Origin: Serratia fonticola
GTDB taxonomy: Bacteria > Pseudomonadota > Gammaproteobacteria > Enterobacterales > Enterobacteriaceae
NCBI RefSeq assembly: GCF_006715025.1
Contig: NZ_VFMK01000001.1
Coordinates: forward strand, 4,030,001 to 4,094,000
Direction: 5' to 3'
DNA length: 64,000 nt
The notes under the pieces were generated by a model that ran no database searches, was not told where the DNA came from, and saw only the letters and a list, made by a program, of their open reading frames with translations. A program made the position numbers and the translations under genes. Of this stretch, positions 52,849-60,936 are shown piece by piece. The first letter of the stretch is position 1. Each line of letters starts with the position of its first letter.

Positions 52849-52869
52849 AATTGTTATCCGCTCACAATT
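52849..52869. promoter_or_regulatory. lac operator O1
   Basis: All 21 bases are identical to E. coli lacO1 (core on the minus strand TTGTGAGCGGATAACAA). It begins 17 bp before the lacZ ATG, just past the promoter, so LacI bound here blocks transcription. Confidence 0.95.
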
Positions 52870-52876
52870 TTTTATA

Positions 52877-52906
52877 AACATACGGAGGTGCAGATAGTTC
52901 TGTAAA
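52877..52906 (-). promoter_or_regulatory. lac promoter (-35/-10)
   Basis: On the minus strand: -35 TTTACA (52901-52906), 18-bp spacer, -10 TATGTT (52877-52882). Both hexamers and the spacing are those of the E. coli lac promoter, though the spacer sequence differs. Confidence 0.92.
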
Positions 52907-52920
52907 GGATTAGGTGTTTA

Positions 52921-52942
52921 ATAAGTGAGCCGATTCACATTA
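52921..52942 (-). promoter_or_regulatory. CRP site of the lac promoter
   Basis: TGTGA-ATCGGC-TCACT on the minus strand, centred at about 52931.5, which is about 62 bp upstream of the predicted transcription start; E. coli is at -61.5. Supports catabolite control by CRP-cAMP. Confidence 0.9.
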
Positions 52943-52961
52943 TTACTGCGTGATCACTTAC
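52941..52961. promoter_or_regulatory. Weak lac operator O3 at the lacI end
   Basis: Position is exactly that of E. coli O3 (92 bp from the O1 centre, overlapping the end of lacI). Identity is only partial (11 of the inner 17 bases; AGTGA half kept). Binding is inferred from position. Confidence 0.5.
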
Positions 52962-54036
52962 CGGGCTTCAATTGAGAAATCTGACGCGCCAGCTGTATCA
53001 GCGACTCTGCCAGTGCCTGAGGAGAAGATGTCTGCGCGTTGACTGGCTGGACAGTTTTGCGCGTAACCAATTCAACCGGCAGTAACTGGTTGCCGGTAGC
53101 GGATTCGCCGCGGGAAAGTTGCAATAATCTGTCGACGCTGGCCTGCCCAAGCAGCGGAAAGTCCTGCTTAATCGTGGTGAGCGGCGGGATATAGCAAGAA
53201 CTGTCCTCGGTATCGTCGTAACCAATCACCGAAATATCGCTGCCGACGCGCAAGCCGAACTCGCTTATCGCACGCATCGCCCCCAGCGCCATCTGATCGT
53301 TGGCCACCAGCATTGCCGTGGGGATATTTCCCTCATTAAGCAACTGCTGAGTCTGTTGAAAACCGGATATCGCACTCCAGTCACCTTCTCTTTCAGCAAC
53401 AGGCTGGAGTTGGTGGTGTGCCAGATACTTATGCCAGCCCGCCAGGCGCAGCCGCGCCGAAACCGAAGCGTGCGGTCCTGCCAATAGCGCGATGCGCTGA
53501 TGACCATGTTGCACCAGATGCTCTACTCCCAGGCGGGCGCCGTCATCATGAGAGAAAATGATGCTGTTAATCGGAGACTGCTCAGAAACATCAAGAAACA
53601 ATACCGGCACTACGCCGCAGGCAGCAGCAACCGCGATGGCGTCGTTTTCATCAAGAGGATAGTTGATAATCACCCCGGTCACGCGCTGCGCTAACAGGTT
53701 GTGTATCGCCGCCTTGCAGGCATCCACGCCACTGCGCTCAACCATAGCGATCACCACGCTGGCACCAGACTGGTCGGCGCGTGACTTAATGGCAGCAACA
53801 ATTTGCGACGGTGCGTGCAGCGCCAGGTTGGCGGTCGCGACACCAATCAGCGGGGTTTGTTTACCAGCCAGTTGTTGAGCAACGCGGTTCGGAATGTAAT
53901 TGAGCTCCGCCATCGCAGCCTCAACTTTCTCACGGGTTTTGGCAGAAACATGACTGGCCTGATTCACGACGCGGGAGACGGTCTGATAAGAGACGCCTAT
54001 ATGGTTTGCGACATCGTAAAGTGTTACCGGTTTCAC
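52954..54036 (-). CDS. lacI: Lac repressor LacI
   Basis: A 360-residue repressor, same length as E. coli LacI. HTH VTLYDVANHIGVSYQTVSRVVNQ (in pieces; recognition residues YQ..R kept), hinge YIPNRVAQQLAGKQ, effector-binding core, and a C-terminal Leu-repeat tetramerisation helix ALAESLIQLARQISQL. Start taken at GTG 54036, which follows AGGG by 8 bases exactly as E. coli lacI does; ATG codons 6 and 9 bases upstream are alternatives. It represses lacZY via O1-O3. Confidence 0.97.
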   Translation of the reverse strand: MKPVTLYDVANHIGVSYQTVSRVVNQASHVSAKTREKVEAAMAELNYIPNRVAQQLAGKQTPLIGVATANLALHAPSQIVAAIKSRADQSGASVVIAMVERSGVDACKAAIHNLLAQRVTGVIINYPLDENDAIAVAAACGVVPVLFLDVSEQSPINSIIFSHDDGARLGVEHLVQHGHQRIALLAGPHASVSARLRLAGWHKYLAHHQLQPVAEREGDWSAISGFQQTQQLLNEGNIPTAMLVANDQMALGAMRAISEFGLRVGSDISVIGYDDTEDSSCYIPPLTTIKQDFPLLGQASVDRLLQLSRGESATGNQLLPVELVTRKTVQPVNAQTSSPQALAESLIQLARQISQLKPGK

Positions 54037-54071
54037 ATTCATCACCCTGAATTTAGCGTTATCTCAGCGCT

Positions 54072-54099
54072 ATCATGCCACACCCTGACGGGTTTTCGC
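54072..54099 (-). promoter_or_regulatory. lacI promoter
   Basis: On the minus strand -10 CATGAT (54072-54077, same as E. coli lacI) and a -35 region GCGAAA (54094-54099) in the context GAATGGCGAAAACC, nearly that of E. coli (GAATGGCGCAAAACC), with a 16-bp spacer. A weak promoter, as expected. Confidence 0.75.
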
Positions 54100-54539
54100 C
54101 ATTCGGAGTGGCCGCGCGGCGATAGGCATTGCATGTGTAACGGGTCGCCCAACCGGTTGGTTTTATTGGCGATAAAAAGTATTGCTCACCGCATACGTTT
54201 GAATTCACCTGGCGATAATTGCCTATCAATATGAATTAACGCAGAAAACCGCATTATTACCTCTTGAAACATTCAGTAAGCATTCAAGTTTGAAATATCC
54301 ACTCAATCAGTGTTAATTATTATTGGGCTCCATCCAACTCCAGACTAACCATAAAAACCCCTTTAATATCAATAAACAATAAATCAAGGCAAATGCCATA
54401 CGCCTTTCTCTATTTAATATCCAGTCGTTATCACCTATTTATTTAATCGCCCTTTTCGCCCTGCAAAACGAAATATCGCTGCTATAATTGATCCCGTAGC
54501 AAAAATAGGACTATACCCATCAAGAAGAGGATATCTGAT
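54100..54539. promoter_or_regulatory. lacI/dps divergent spacer with dps promoter
   Basis: AT-rich. A perfect -10 TATAAT at 54483-54488 precedes dps by 51 bp; the -35 is weak, as is usual for a stress-controlled (sigma-S, OxyR) promoter. The rest shows no gene. The right edge of the lac insertion must lie here. Confidence 0.6.
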
Positions 54540-55043
54540 ATGAGTACCGCTAAACTGGTGAAAACGAAATCTTCTGACCTGTTGTACACACGTAATGACG
54601 TGGATGAGAAAACCAAGCAGGCGGCAATCAAGGCGCTGAATCATCAGGTTGTGCAGTTTATCGACCTGTCATTGATCACCAAGCAGGCGCATTGGAACAT
54701 GCGTGGTGCCAATTTTATCGCTGTTCATGAAATGCTGGACGGCTTCCGTACGGCCATTATCGATCATCAAGATACTTTTGCGGAGCGTGTCGTTCAGCTC
54801 GGCGGCGTCGCACTGGGCACCGTGCAAGTGGTGAATGACAAAACCCCGCTGAAAAGCTATCCGACCAATATTCACAGCGTACAAGAGCACCTTAAAGCAC
54901 TGGCGGATCGCTACGGCGCCGTTGCCAACGACATCCGTAAAGCAATTACCGAAGTTGCAGATGAAGATACTGCAGACATGTTCACCGCCGCATCACGCGA
55001 TCTGGACAAATTCCTGTGGTTTATCGAATCCAATATCGAATAA
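54540..55043 (+). CDS. dps: DNA-binding ferritin-like protein Dps
   Basis: A 167-residue Dps, as in E. coli. The Lys-rich N-terminal tail (MSTAKLVKTKSSD) binds DNA. Ferroxidase residues are in KQAHWNMRGANFIAVHEMLDGF (in pieces) and DHQDTFAERVVQLGG. The dodecamer oxidises and stores iron and packs DNA in stationary phase and under peroxide stress. A strong terminator follows. Confidence 0.98.
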   Translation: MSTAKLVKTKSSDLLYTRNDVDEKTKQAAIKALNHQVVQFIDLSLITKQAHWNMRGANFIAVHEMLDGFRTAIIDHQDTFAERVVQLGGVALGTVQVVNDKTPLKSYPTNIHSVQEHLKALADRYGAVANDIRKAITEVADEDTADMFTAASRDLDKFLWFIESNIE

Positions 55044-55084
55044 CGTCATATTACCGATCAATGCGACCCGCTTAACGGGAAACT

Positions 55085-55118
55085 ACAGGTTGAGGGCTCT
55101 GCCCCAGCCTGTTTTTTT
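55085..55118 (+). terminator. dps terminator
   Basis: ACAGG-T-TG-A-GGGC pairs with GCCC-C-A-G-CCTGT, ending in a T-run of seven (55112-55118). Confidence 0.85.
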
Positions 55119-55222
55119 ATCGGCAAGCCGATTGGTATAAAAAATGCGCTATATTGCATTGACGCTTCCCCCATCAGCCTTCAAGCCATTGGGGTAGGCA
55201 TAATGCGAACAGTGAGGTGAAC

Positions 55223-55489
55223 ATGGCAAGCGGATGGGCAGCAGACGGCGCGGTTCAGGATCAGATCGATTCTACTGTGGAGGATGCCGTACAACGAGCG
55301 CGTCAGGCCCTCGGCCAGGGGGAAAGCGAGCATTACTGCCAGGAGTGCGGTGAAGAGATCCCTATCGCAAGAAGACAGGCACTGCAAGGCGTGCGCTATT
55401 GTCTGGCTTGCCAGACAGCCTTGGATAAAAAACAATCAGACAACAGCCTGTACAATCGCCGGGGCAGTAAAGATAGCCAACTACGCTAA
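55223..55489 (+). CDS. ybiI: DksA/TraR-type C4 zinc-finger protein YbiI
   Basis: An 88-residue protein, the same length as E. coli YbiI and similar at both ends (MASGWAADGAVQDQIDSTVEDA; YNRRGSKDSQLR). Zinc-finger CQECGEEIP and CLACQ provide four Cys. The family relates to DksA/TraR, but whether YbiI binds RNA polymerase is unknown. ATG 55223 is preferred to GTG 55217 by homology. Located between dps and glnH as in E. coli relatives. Confidence 0.92.
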   Translation: MASGWAADGAVQDQIDSTVEDAVQRARQALGQGESEHYCQECGEEIPIARRQALQGVRYCLACQTALDKKQSDNSLYNRRGSKDSQLR

Positions 55490-55640
55490 ATCCCGTCAGG
55501 CTGCCCCCCTTCAATCGAACAGTCTTGCACCAAATGCAATCAGCTCAAAGATAAAAAGTTAGAGTTAGTTATCATATTCGATGCAAAATTGTTAATTATC
55601 GGTTGTTTCTCATCTATTCTTTAGATAATGATAGGCCCAC

Positions 55641-55774
55641 TGCACCACCATGGCCCGATGCACCAATTGAGAGCCCTGTTTTGGTGCAAAATAATTATAA
55701 TTTGCCCTCTGGACACAACAAAACAACCCAACCCTTTGTTTTTAAAATGATTGCAAAATTGGCACGATTCTTCC
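55641..55774 (+). promoter_or_regulatory. glnH control region: NtrC sites and sigma-54 promoter
   Basis: Sigma-54-like element TTGGCACG-ATTC-TTCC (55759-55774) resembles the E. coli glnHp2 promoter. Upstream are several NtrC-type half-sites: TGCACCA at 55641 and 55659, and TGGTGCA at 55682-55688. Nitrogen-limitation control by NtrC is expected. The -12 element is weak. Confidence 0.7.
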
Positions 55775-55833
55775 ATAGCACAAAATGCAACATAAAAAAT
55801 GGGTAATCCGCAACCTGTACAGGAACTCCTCTC

Positions 55834-56577
55834 ATGAAGTCAATTTTCAAAATTTCCCTGGCCGCACTTTCCCTGGCCTTTGCCGTCAGTTCCCACGCAG
55901 CAGACAAACTGGTTGTCGCTACAGACACTGCCTTCGTTCCATTTGAATTCAAACAGGGTGACCAATACGTTGGTTTCGATATCGACTTATGGGCAGCTAT
56001 CGCGAAAGAATTGAAGCTGGATTATACCCTCAAGCCGATGGATTTCAGCGGTATTATCCCTGCGCTGCAAACCAAGAACGTCGATCTGGCGCTGGCTGGG
56101 ATCACCATTACTGACGAACGTAAGAAAGCGATCGAGTTCTCTGATGGCTATTACAAAAGCGGTCTGCTCGTCATGGTTAATGCCGACAACAACAACGTGA
56201 AAAGCATTGCCGATCTGGACGGTAAAGTGGTAGCAGTGAAGAGCGGCACCGGTTCGGTGGATTACGCCAAGCAGCACATCAAAACCAAAGATCTGCGCCA
56301 GTTCCCGAACATCGACAACGCCTATATGGAGCTGGGTACCAAGCGTGCTGATGCCGTGCTGCACGATACGCCAAACATCCTGTACTTCATCAAGACTGCG
56401 GGCGCTGGCAAGTTCAAAACCGTCGGCGAATCCCTGGAAGCTCAGCAATATGGTATCGCGTTCCCGAAAGGCAGCGACGAACTGCGTGAAAAAGTGAACG
56501 GTGCGCTGAAAACCCTGCGTGAAAACGGCACCTACAACGAAATCTACAAAAAGTGGTTTGGTACCGAGCCTAAGTAA
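55834..56577 (+). CDS. glnH: Glutamine-binding periplasmic protein GlnH
   Basis: A 247-residue precursor; signal peptide about 1-22 (SSHAA). Type II periplasmic binding protein: LVVATDTAFVPFEFKQGDQYVGFDIDLW (in pieces), LKPMDFSGIIPALQTKNVDLALAGITI (in pieces) and VKSGTGSVDYAK. It delivers glutamine to GlnPQ. E. coli GlnH is 248 residues. Confidence 0.97.
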   Translation: MKSIFKISLAALSLAFAVSSHAADKLVVATDTAFVPFEFKQGDQYVGFDIDLWAAIAKELKLDYTLKPMDFSGIIPALQTKNVDLALAGITITDERKKAIEFSDGYYKSGLLVMVNADNNNVKSIADLDGKVVAVKSGTGSVDYAKQHIKTKDLRQFPNIDNAYMELGTKRADAVLHDTPNILYFIKTAGAGKFKTVGESLEAQQYGIAFPKGSDELREKVNGALKTLRENGTYNEIYKKWFGTEPK

Positions 56578-56606
56578 TTTATTAAGTTGGCAAATTATTA
56601 AGTTAA

Positions 56607-56635
56607 GCACAGGGGAGGTGTATTCGCCCCTGCGC
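56607..56635 (+). other. Hairpin in the glnH-glnP gap
   Basis: GC-A-CAGGGG (56607-56615) with CCCCTG-C-GC (56627-56635), followed by TTTGTTG. Likely lowers read-through so that the binding protein is made in excess over membrane components. Confidence 0.6.
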
Positions 56636-56682
56636 TTTGTTGTATCTGATTCCCTTATTTGGGATCACCGGGAGAAAATATC

Positions 56683-57342
56683 ATGCAGTTCGACTGGAGT
56701 GCCATTTGGCCCGCCATCCCTATTTTGTTAGAAGGTGCCAAGATGACCCTGTGGATTTCGATCCTCGGTCTGATTGGTGGCCTGATCATCGGCCTCGTTG
56801 CCGGTTTTGCGCGCACCTATGGCGGCTGGATCGCCAACCATATCGCGCTGGTGTTCATCGAAGTGATCCGTGGCACGCCGATTGTGGTGCAGGTGATGTT
56901 CATCTACTTCGCCCTGCCTATGGCGTTCAGCGATTTGCGCATCGACCCATTCTCTGCCGCCGTGGTCACCATCATGATCAACTCCGGTGCCTATATTGCA
57001 GAAATCACCCGTGGTGCGGTGCTGTCAATCCACAGCGGTTTTCGTGAGGCCGGGCTAGCGCTGGGGCTATCACGTCGTGAAACCATCCGTTACGTCATCA
57101 TGCCACTGGCACTGCGCCGCATGTTGCCACCGCTGGGTAACCAGTGGATCATCAGCATCAAAGACACTTCGCTGTTCATCGTGATCGGTGTGGCGGAACT
57201 GACCCGCCAAGGTCAGGAAATTATTGCTGGTAACTTCCGCGCGCTGGAAATCTGGAGCGCCGTGGCGGTTATTTATCTGATTATTACTCTGGTGCTGAGC
57301 TTCGTGCTGCGTCGTCTGGAAAGAAGGATGAAAATCCTGTGA
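56683..57342 (+). CDS. glnP: Glutamine ABC transporter permease GlnP
   Basis: A 219-residue permease (E. coli 219), about five helices, with the EAA loop EAGLALGLSRRETIRYVIMPLALRRMLPPLGN (in pieces) that docks GlnQ. Start at ATG 56683 after GGGAG; upstream ATG 56659 is rejected by length and homology. Its stop overlaps the glnQ start. Confidence 0.96.
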   Translation: MQFDWSAIWPAIPILLEGAKMTLWISILGLIGGLIIGLVAGFARTYGGWIANHIALVFIEVIRGTPIVVQVMFIYFALPMAFSDLRIDPFSAAVVTIMINSGAYIAEITRGAVLSIHSGFREAGLALGLSRRETIRYVIMPLALRRMLPPLGNQWIISIKDTSLFIVIGVAELTRQGQEIIAGNFRALEIWSAVAVIYLIITLVLSFVLRRLERRMKIL

Positions 57343-58061
57343 TTGAATTTAAAAACGTCTCCAAGCACTTTGGTCCAACCCAGGTGCTGCACAATATCGA
57401 CCTGAAAATCAACCAGGGTGAAGTCGTGGTGATCATCGGGCCTTCCGGCTCAGGTAAATCAACCTTGCTGCGCTGTATCAACAAGCTCGAAGAGATTACC
57501 AGCGGTGAACTGGTCGTCGATGGCCTGAAGGTGAACGATCCGAAAGTAGACGATCGCCTGATCCGCCAGGAAGCGGGCATGGTGTTCCAGCAGTTCTACC
57601 TGTTCCCTCATTTGACCGCGTTGGAAAACGTGGCTTTTGGCCCAATCCGCGTTCGTGGCTTGAAAAAAGCAGATGCCGAGAAGCTGGCACGCGAACTGTT
57701 GGCCAAGGTCGGGCTGGCTGAGCGCGCGCATCACTACCCTTCCGAACTCTCCGGTGGACAACAACAGCGTGTGGCCATTGCCCGGGCACTGGCGGTAAAA
57801 CCGAAGATGATGCTGTTCGATGAGCCCACTTCAGCCCTCGATCCGGAACTGCGCCACGAAGTGTTGAAGGTCATGCAGGATCTGGCCGAAGAAGGCATGA
57901 CCATGGTGATCGTCACTCATGAAGTCGGCTTTGCCGAAAAAGTGGCCTCACGCCTGATCTTCATCGACAAAGGCCGGGTAGCCGAGGACGGCAACCCTCA
58001 TGACCTGATTAACAACCCGCCGAGCCCGCGCCTGCGCGAGTTCCTGCAGCACGTTTCCTGA
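57339..58061 (+). CDS. glnQ: Glutamine ABC transporter ATPase GlnQ
   Basis: A 240-residue ATPase (E. coli 240). Walker A GPSGSGKST, Q-loop FQQFYLFPHL, signature LSGGQQQR, Walker B MMLFDEPTSALD and the H-loop His in VTHEVGFA. Starts at GTG 57339 within GTGA overlapping the glnP stop. It powers glutamine import. Confidence 0.97.
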   Translation: MIEFKNVSKHFGPTQVLHNIDLKINQGEVVVIIGPSGSGKSTLLRCINKLEEITSGELVVDGLKVNDPKVDDRLIRQEAGMVFQQFYLFPHLTALENVAFGPIRVRGLKKADAEKLARELLAKVGLAERAHHYPSELSGGQQQRVAIARALAVKPKMMLFDEPTSALDPELRHEVLKVMQDLAEEGMTMVIVTHEVGFAEKVASRLIFIDKGRVAEDGNPHDLINNPPSPRLREFLQHVS

Positions 58062-58071
58062 TAGAACCCCC

Positions 58072-58097
58072 AGCGGGCACAGAACAACGTGCCCGCT
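58072..58097 (+). terminator. glnQ terminator hairpin
   Basis: Perfect stem AGCGGGCAC (58072-58080) with GTGCCCGCT (58089-58097), loop of 8. Starts 11 bp past the glnQ stop. Confidence 0.75.
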
Positions 58098-58198
58098 TCA
58101 AGCCGTAGACAACGCCAGGTATTCAGTGAGTACAGGGCAGTAGAACCGGCATCCCGCTTTAAAAAACAGCGCTGTTATCAACATCAAACAGGGCAAAC

Positions 58199-59503
58199 TC
58201 AGTGTATCGCCTCTCCCTGCTTGAGCGATGTGAAGGCCTGCATCAGTTTCACCACGTTCTGCATGCCAACGTTGACCTGATTGATGACCTCTCCCGCATC
58301 CTTGGCAAGTGCCACACCACCGCCCGCCTGCTCCACACAGGTAACCATACCGGCAATCGCCGCCGCTACGCCTTGTTGAATCGATTTGGTCATATGCTCA
58401 ATTTCACTGGCCGCCTTGCGGGATTGTTCGGCCAACGTACGCACCTCATTGGCCACAACGGCAAAACCGCGCCCATGCTCCCCGGCATGGGCTGCCTCAA
58501 TTGACGCATTGATCGCCAGTAGATTGGTTTGCGCGGCAATTTTACGAATCGCCTCAACAATGGCGCCAATCTGTTGCGAACACCGCCCCAGGTCGCTGAC
58601 TACGTCGGAAGTCTGCCTGGCGGCAACCTCAACCTGCTGCATCCCTTGCACCGCCTGTTGCACAATGATCGTGCCCTGGGCGGCCGTTTTATCAGTACCC
58701 AAGGAGAGATGGTGGACATTACGCACCATCTCTTCTTCATGCTGCTGCTGAAACATCAGGCGGGTAATATCCTGCGCAATTTTTACTACCTTCAACACCC
58801 GCCCTTCACTGTCCATAATCGGGTTATAGCTGGCCTCCAGCCACACCCGCTCACCGCGCCGGTTTTGGCGTTCAAAACGTCCGGTAATAAACTCGCCGCG
58901 TGCCAGGCGCAGCCAATGCTGACGATAGTCATCGGAATCGGCAAACTCCGGCGTGCACAGTATGCTGTGTGCCTGCCCACGCGCGTCCTCCAACCTATAC
59001 CCCATCAGATTCAGCATATTGTCATTGGCATCCAGAATAATGCCGGTTGGCGAGAAAGTGATCATTGCCATTGAACGATTCAGTGCAGTTAACAGGCTCT
59101 GATGTTCCTGGGCCTGAATAATGCGCTCGGTCACCACGCTGGCAATTTTGACGATCTCTACCACCTGTCCTTGCTTATCCAGGACCGGGGTATACGTCCC
59201 TTGCAGCCAGACAACCTCACCATCCTTGCGAATTCGTCGAATATTATCAGTAATAGATTCACCCAGATTTAATCTATTCCAATGGCGTTGATAAGCCGGA
59301 CTCATGGCATATCTTTCATCACAGAAAATACGATGATGTTGGCCAATGACTTCATGGCGTTCAAACCCCAACGTCTGCAAGAAGAGATCGTTAGCCCGCA
59401 GCACGGTGCCATCGGGTTTAAAGACGATCATGGCGACCGCCTCTTCAATAGCGTTCAATTCAGCACGCCAAGGGGTTGTTAACTGACTGAGGCGTAAAAA
59501 CAT
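58199..59503 (-). CDS. Soluble PAS-PAS methyl-accepting chemotaxis-type protein (BdlA-like)
   Basis: A 434-residue receptor without a membrane segment. Two PAS domains with PAC ends (about 20-130 with FKPDGTVLRANDLFLQTLGF, and about 140-255 with FSPTGIILDANDNMLNLMGY), each followed by a WL(Q/E)(G/A)(T/S)Y(T/N)P repeat. The C-terminal MCP signalling domain (about 260-425) has the hairpin tip QTNLLAINASIEAAHAGEHG. No NWETF-type CheR pentapeptide at its end. The plan is that of Pseudomonas BdlA, which links redox/nutrient sensing with biofilm dispersal. It may sense redox or oxygen via heme or flavin, or relay via c-di-GMP proteins. Inserted between glnQ and rlmF relative to E. coli. Confidence 0.88.
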   Translation of the reverse strand: MFLRLSQLTTPWRAELNAIEEAVAMIVFKPDGTVLRANDLFLQTLGFERHEVIGQHHRIFCDERYAMSPAYQRHWNRLNLGESITDNIRRIRKDGEVVWLQGTYTPVLDKQGQVVEIVKIASVVTERIIQAQEHQSLLTALNRSMAMITFSPTGIILDANDNMLNLMGYRLEDARGQAHSILCTPEFADSDDYRQHWLRLARGEFITGRFERQNRRGERVWLEASYNPIMDSEGRVLKVVKIAQDITRLMFQQQHEEEMVRNVHHLSLGTDKTAAQGTIIVQQAVQGMQQVEVAARQTSDVVSDLGRCSQQIGAIVEAIRKIAAQTNLLAINASIEAAHAGEHGRGFAVVANEVRTLAEQSRKAASEIEHMTKSIQQGVAAAIAGMVTCVEQAGGGVALAKDAGEVINQVNVGMQNVVKLMQAFTSLKQGEAIH

Positions 59504-59807
59504 GGTGTAAGGGTCCTTCTGGCAGATGAGTTAACCGCACGCAATTTATGCTCTGTGGATTTCAACCCGCCGCTTGCAAGGCAACGGATATCGTTATTCT
59601 TTGCACGTTTTCCCCACCGTTATACGTGCAACTGCCTTGAAAATTGCGCACAGGCAATCTTCCAGGTTAACCGGATAAATAGAAGTTATTTAGCAACGTA
59701 ATTATTGTATTTTTAACCCACTCTGGAATTGGGATTATTATTATCTAAAGCTGTATTGAGGATAACGCAAGAAATACATAATGAAAGGAGACGCAGAATA
59801 AATAATT
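59504..59807. other. MCP-rlmF spacer
   Basis: About 300 bases upstream of the chemoreceptor gene. It should contain its promoter; no ORF or RNA gene is seen. Confidence 0.4.
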
Positions 59808-59831
59808 GTTGCCGGTGAAATCACCGGCAAC
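59808..59831 (-). terminator. rlmF terminator
   Basis: A perfect 11-bp stem GTTGCCGGTGA (59808-59818) with TCACCGGCAAC (59821-59831) and a two-base loop; AATTATTTATT follows on the minus strand. Confidence 0.8.
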
Positions 59832-59838
59832 GGTTGGC

Positions 59839-60804
59839 TTATTGCCAGCGTTCCGCCGCCCAGTCGGCTTGCTGTGCTGCATTGTGGAACGTCCAGGCAA
59901 CGAAGCGGCTGATCTTCTGCCCCTGAGCCATTTCGATGGTTCGTACCTCTTCGGCACCGGCCTGCTTGAGCGCATAATAAATAGCAGGCAAGGTGGTATT
60001 TTTAGAGATCAGCGAGGTAAACCACAGGCAGTTTTGCGCTTTGCTGACACTCTCTTCCACCATCTTGCGAACAAAGGCTTCTTCGCCACCTTCACACCAC
60101 AGTTCGTTATTCTTGCCGCCAAAATTCTGTACCGGCTTATCTGCTACCTCGCCCTTGCCCAGTTTATGCAGCTTGCGGCGGGTGCTGGCCCGAGCTTCCT
60201 GTTCAGAGCCGTGGAATGGTGGGTTACACAGCGTGGCATCAAAACGGTCAGCTACGCCGATAATGCCGTTAAAAATAAACGCTGACTGTTTTTGCTGACG
60301 CAGGCGCACGGTGTTTTTCAGCGTGGGATTCATGGCCACAATCATCTTGGCCGCGCCAAGCGAGATTGCATCGGTTTCCGAGCCGGTAAAACGCCAGCCG
60401 TATTCACGTTGACCGATGATGGGATAAATACAGTTTGCCCCTACGCCCACATCCAGGATCGCCACCCCTTTGCCCCGCGGGATCTCGCCACCGTTACTGG
60501 TGGCGAGCAGATCCGCCAGGTGGTGAATATAATCGGCGCGGCCAGGGATCGGCGGACAAAGGTAGTCGGCAGGAATATCCCAATGCTCAATCCCGTAATA
60601 ATGTTGCAGCAAGGCACGGTTAAGCATTTTCACTGCGGCAGGATCGGCAAAATCTACCGACACATCTCCCCAGGCATTGGGCTTCACAAACGGTTGCAAC
60701 GCCGGGCAACTGGTAATCAGCGCCGGAAAATCATAACGTGAGCGATGGCGATTGCGCGGATGCAGGCCGCTTTTCTGCTGCGGGAAACTTTTCTTTTTTT
60801 CCAC
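59839..60804 (-). CDS. rlmF: 23S rRNA (adenine-1618-N6)-methyltransferase RlmF
   Basis: About 321 residues (E. coli 308). N-terminal SGLHPRNRHRSRYDFPAL is the known opening; SAM-binding ILDVGVGANCIYPIIG, FTGSETD and the catalytic NPPF motif in ATLCNPPFHGSEQ. It methylates A1618 in 23S rRNA. The start is likely GTG 60804, 13 codons before GLHPRN; no ATG fits, and ATG codons further upstream (60981, 61107) would overlap the divergent flavin-reductase gene. Confidence 0.93.
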   Translation of the reverse strand: MEKKKSFPQQKSGLHPRNRHRSRYDFPALITSCPALQPFVKPNAWGDVSVDFADPAAVKMLNRALLQHYYGIEHWDIPADYLCPPIPGRADYIHHLADLLATSNGGEIPRGKGVAILDVGVGANCIYPIIGQREYGWRFTGSETDAISLGAAKMIVAMNPTLKNTVRLRQQKQSAFIFNGIIGVADRFDATLCNPPFHGSEQEARASTRRKLHKLGKGEVADKPVQNFGGKNNELWCEGGEEAFVRKMVEESVSKAQNCLWFTSLISKNTTLPAIYYALKQAGAEEVRTIEMAQGQKISRFVAWTFHNAAQQADWAAERWQ

Positions 60805-60936
60805 CGTGACGGGCTCTCTGAAAGGGATTTCTGGCGCGTAAGATAGCACAAAGGCTGGCAAAAAGGACGGCAAGGCGCTTGCAGCCACGGTGAAATCCGT
60901 CAGAATAGGACTAAGTCTTTCCTTGAAAGGGTGCTT

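Noticed and set aside
49898..52850. Several + strand ORFs of 60-133 codons opposite lacZ
   Set aside because: Antisense shadows of lacZ; the lacZ frame is conserved along its full length.
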